Source: JAGNZR01 sp051656905
GTDB taxonomy: Bacteria > Fusobacteriota > Fusobacteriia > Fusobacteriales > Fusobacteriaceae
Direction of reading: 5' to 3'
Assembly: GCA_051656905.1 (NCBI GenBank)
Contig: JBOFJQ010000044.1
Location: forward strand, 1-6,279
Length of the DNA: 6,279 bases
In this document: positions 4,899 to 6,279 of the stretch, piece by piece
Layout of the letters: the number at the start of each line of letters is the position of its first letter
How positions within the stretch are numbered: the first letter of the stretch is position 1
The notes under the pieces: generated by a model
Seen by the model: only the letters and a program-made list of their open reading frames with translations
What the model was told of the DNA's origin: nothing
The model's database searches: none
Translations under genes and position numbers: made by a program

Positions 4899-6170
4899 GT
4901 GACTATAGAGTTAATTATATTTTTAGCCATGATACTTGTATTTACGGTATCGTGTTTTAAATTTAATCTGCCAGTAAGTATTGCAATGGTTCTATCAGCT
5001 ATAAGTGGAACTTTAATAAGCGGGGATGGAGTGCCAATTAGACACCTTGTAGAAGGTACATTTGGTTATTTAGATACAATATTAGTTATTGCAACGGCAA
5101 TGATTTTTATGAAGACTATTCAAGAGATAGGAACACTTAATGCAGTGAGTTTATCAATTTTGAAAAAATTTCATACAAAACCATGTCTACTGTTAATTTT
5201 TCTAATGATTATAACAATGTTTCCAGGAATGATAACAGGATCATCAACTGCAGCAGTATTAACAGCAGGAAGTATCGTTGCTCCAATATTTATATTAGTT
5301 GGAATTCCAATTGTTGAAACAGCTACAATAATAGCAATAGGTGGAATACTTGGAATGATTGCACCTCCTGTTAATGTTCCAGCTATGATAATTGGTGGGG
5401 GAATTGATATGCCTTATGTAGGATTTACAATTCCATTATTACTACTTACTATGCCTGTAGCAGTTTTTACAGTTTTATACTTAGGATTAAAACATGTGAA
5501 AAAAATTAATTATGAAGATATAAAGCATAAAATAAATGTTGATGATATTAATAAATATGGAGTAAGAATCTATATTCCAATATTGATAGGTGTAGTTTTA
5601 ATGATTCTTGGAAAAGTTATGCCTACAATGTTTAATTTAGGAATGCCATTGATCTTTATATTAAGTGCTATATCAGCTCTGTTCTGTGGTAAAAAAGTTA
5701 ACTTTATAAAAGTTTCAAAAGATGCGATTAGAGATACAATGCCTGTACTTGGAATTTTAATGGGTGTTGGAATGTTTATTCAAGTTATAACTTTAACAGG
5801 AGTTAGAGGATTTATTGTTGTTAATAGTTTAAGCTTACCACCTGCTCTAATTTATTTAGCAGTTGCAATAACAATACCTTTATTTGGGGCAGTATCTTCA
5901 TTTGGAGCAGCATCTGTTTTAGGAGTTCCATTTTTAATGGTATTCTTAGCTCAAAATCAAATTATTACAGCTTCATCATTATCTTTTATAGCTGGACTGG
6001 GAGATTTAATGCCTCCAACAGCTCTAGCAGGAATATTTGCAGCTCAAGTTGTAGGATTAAAAGATTATAAGTTAGTACTAAAGAAATCCATAGTACCAGC
6101 AATAGTTATTATAATTTATTCAATACTATTTATAATCTATTCGAAAGAAATAGCTTCAATTATATTGTAA
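4899..6170 (+). CDS. Ion-transporter-superfamily permease, TRAP large-subunit-like
   Basis: A 423-residue inner-membrane protein with about 11-12 hydrophobic segments, the usual length for TRAP DctM-type subunits. It shows the internal duplication of the ion transporter superfamily. In the first half there is GSSTAAVLTAGS (114-125), then GMIAPP (152-157). In the second half there is SSFGAAS (333-339), then GDLMPP (368-373). These serine/glycine re-entrant loops and Pro-Pro turns are where related carriers bind substrate and sodium. A polar cytoplasmic-type linker (about 198-222) joins the halves. The substrate cannot be read from sequence; glutamate or another product of the upstream enzymes is an inference. 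No classical TRAP DctP or fused DctQ domain is present in the window. The start is GTG 4899; an upstream TTG at 4872 would add nine residues but lies in the hairpin. The next gene follows after 14 bases. Confidence 0.85.
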   Translation: MTIELIIFLAMILVFTVSCFKFNLPVSIAMVLSAISGTLISGDGVPIRHLVEGTFGYLDTILVIATAMIFMKTIQEIGTLNAVSLSILKKFHTKPCLLLIFLMIITMFPGMITGSSTAAVLTAGSIVAPIFILVGIPIVETATIIAIGGILGMIAPPVNVPAMIIGGGIDMPYVGFTIPLLLLTMPVAVFTVLYLGLKHVKKINYEDIKHKINVDDINKYGVRIYIPILIGVVLMILGKVMPTMFNLGMPLIFILSAISALFCGKKVNFIKVSKDAIRDTMPVLGILMGVGMFIQVITLTGVRGFIVVNSLSLPPALIYLAVAITIPLFGAVSSFGAASVLGVPFLMVFLAQNQIITASSLSFIAGLGDLMPPTALAGIFAAQVVGLKDYKLVLKKSIVPAIVIIIYSILFIIYSKEIASIIL

Positions 6171-6184
6171 GGTGGTGATTAATA

Positions 6185-6279
6185 ATGATGATAATATACT
6201 TAGGAATAACTTTATATATTTTAATAATGGTAATTATGAACTTATTTGATGAGGAAGATGTTTTTAAACAGATGAATTC
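6185..6279 (+). CDS. Small membrane protein, truncated by window end
   Basis: Only the first 31 codons are visible. One hydrophobic helix (about residues 3-20, rich in Ile, Leu, Met and Tyr) is followed by an acidic segment, Phe-Asp-Glu-Glu-Asp, and then Val-Phe-Lys-Gln-Met-Asn. The gene begins 14 bases after the permease stop. AAGGTGGTGA (6169-6178), a near-consensus ribosome site, serves ATG 6185; ATG 6188 is also possible but further away. The position and form suggest a small accessory subunit of the permease, like the mini-proteins found beside other sodium symporters, or the start of a small TRAP (DctQ-type) subunit. The family cannot be named from this fragment. Confidence 0.65.
   Translation, partial: MMIIYLGITLYILIMVIMNLFDEEDVFKQMN

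Noticed and set aside
6274..6279. Window ends exactly on GAATTC, an EcoRI site
   Set aside because: It could mark a cloned-fragment end, but the left end has no such site and the window edge may be coincidental.

Overview
The window looks like a chromosomal segment from an AT-rich, double-membraned anaerobe. The most likely source is a member of the Fusobacteriota (Fusobacterium or Cetobacterium type). This is inferred from the very low GC content, AGA-dominated arginine codons, G-run Shine-Dalgarno sites and Sec signal peptides of the MKK-L-L-A type. No rRNA, tRNA, transposase or phage gene is visible. All recognisable genes are on the + strand.

Layout. Positions 1-631 hold no convincing gene. 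They contain an out-of-place GC-rich block at the left edge (1-62), an AT-rich tandem repeat (96-139), a strong bidirectional terminator (139-171), a four-copy GGGAA repeat with exact 10-bp spacing (263-302), a hairpin followed by eight T's (453-492), and a promoter with overlapping dyad symmetry (about 515-574). Then come two tandem genes for secreted gamma-glutamyltransferases (632-2380 and 2534-4279), separated by 153 bp that carries its own candidate promoter. The second one leads a tight gene series: a small secreted alpha/beta protein resembling the family I recall as DUF6305 (4310-4840), an ion-transporter-superfamily permease resembling TRAP large (DctM-type) subunits (4899-6170), and the start of a small one-helix membrane protein cut off by the window end (6185 onward).

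How the genes may work together. The two gamma-glutamyltransferases should act in the periplasm. They would cleave the gamma-glutamyl bond of glutathione or other gamma-glutamyl compounds and release glutamate plus the remaining amine, for example Cys-Gly. The small secreted protein could receive or bind a product or substrate, and the 423-residue permease could carry it through the inner membrane. The downstream mini-protein has the form of a small transporter accessory subunit. The gamma-glutamyltransferase assignments are firm. The permease superfamily is fairly firm. The idea that the set is one scavenging system is inference from gene order, spacing and export signals.

Points of note. 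Both enzymes lack the E. coli-type lid loop and differ from each other at the active-site rim. A 15-bp hairpin lies between the small secreted protein and the permease and may reduce permease expression. The permease start is best placed at GTG 4899, not at the upstream TTG inside that hairpin.
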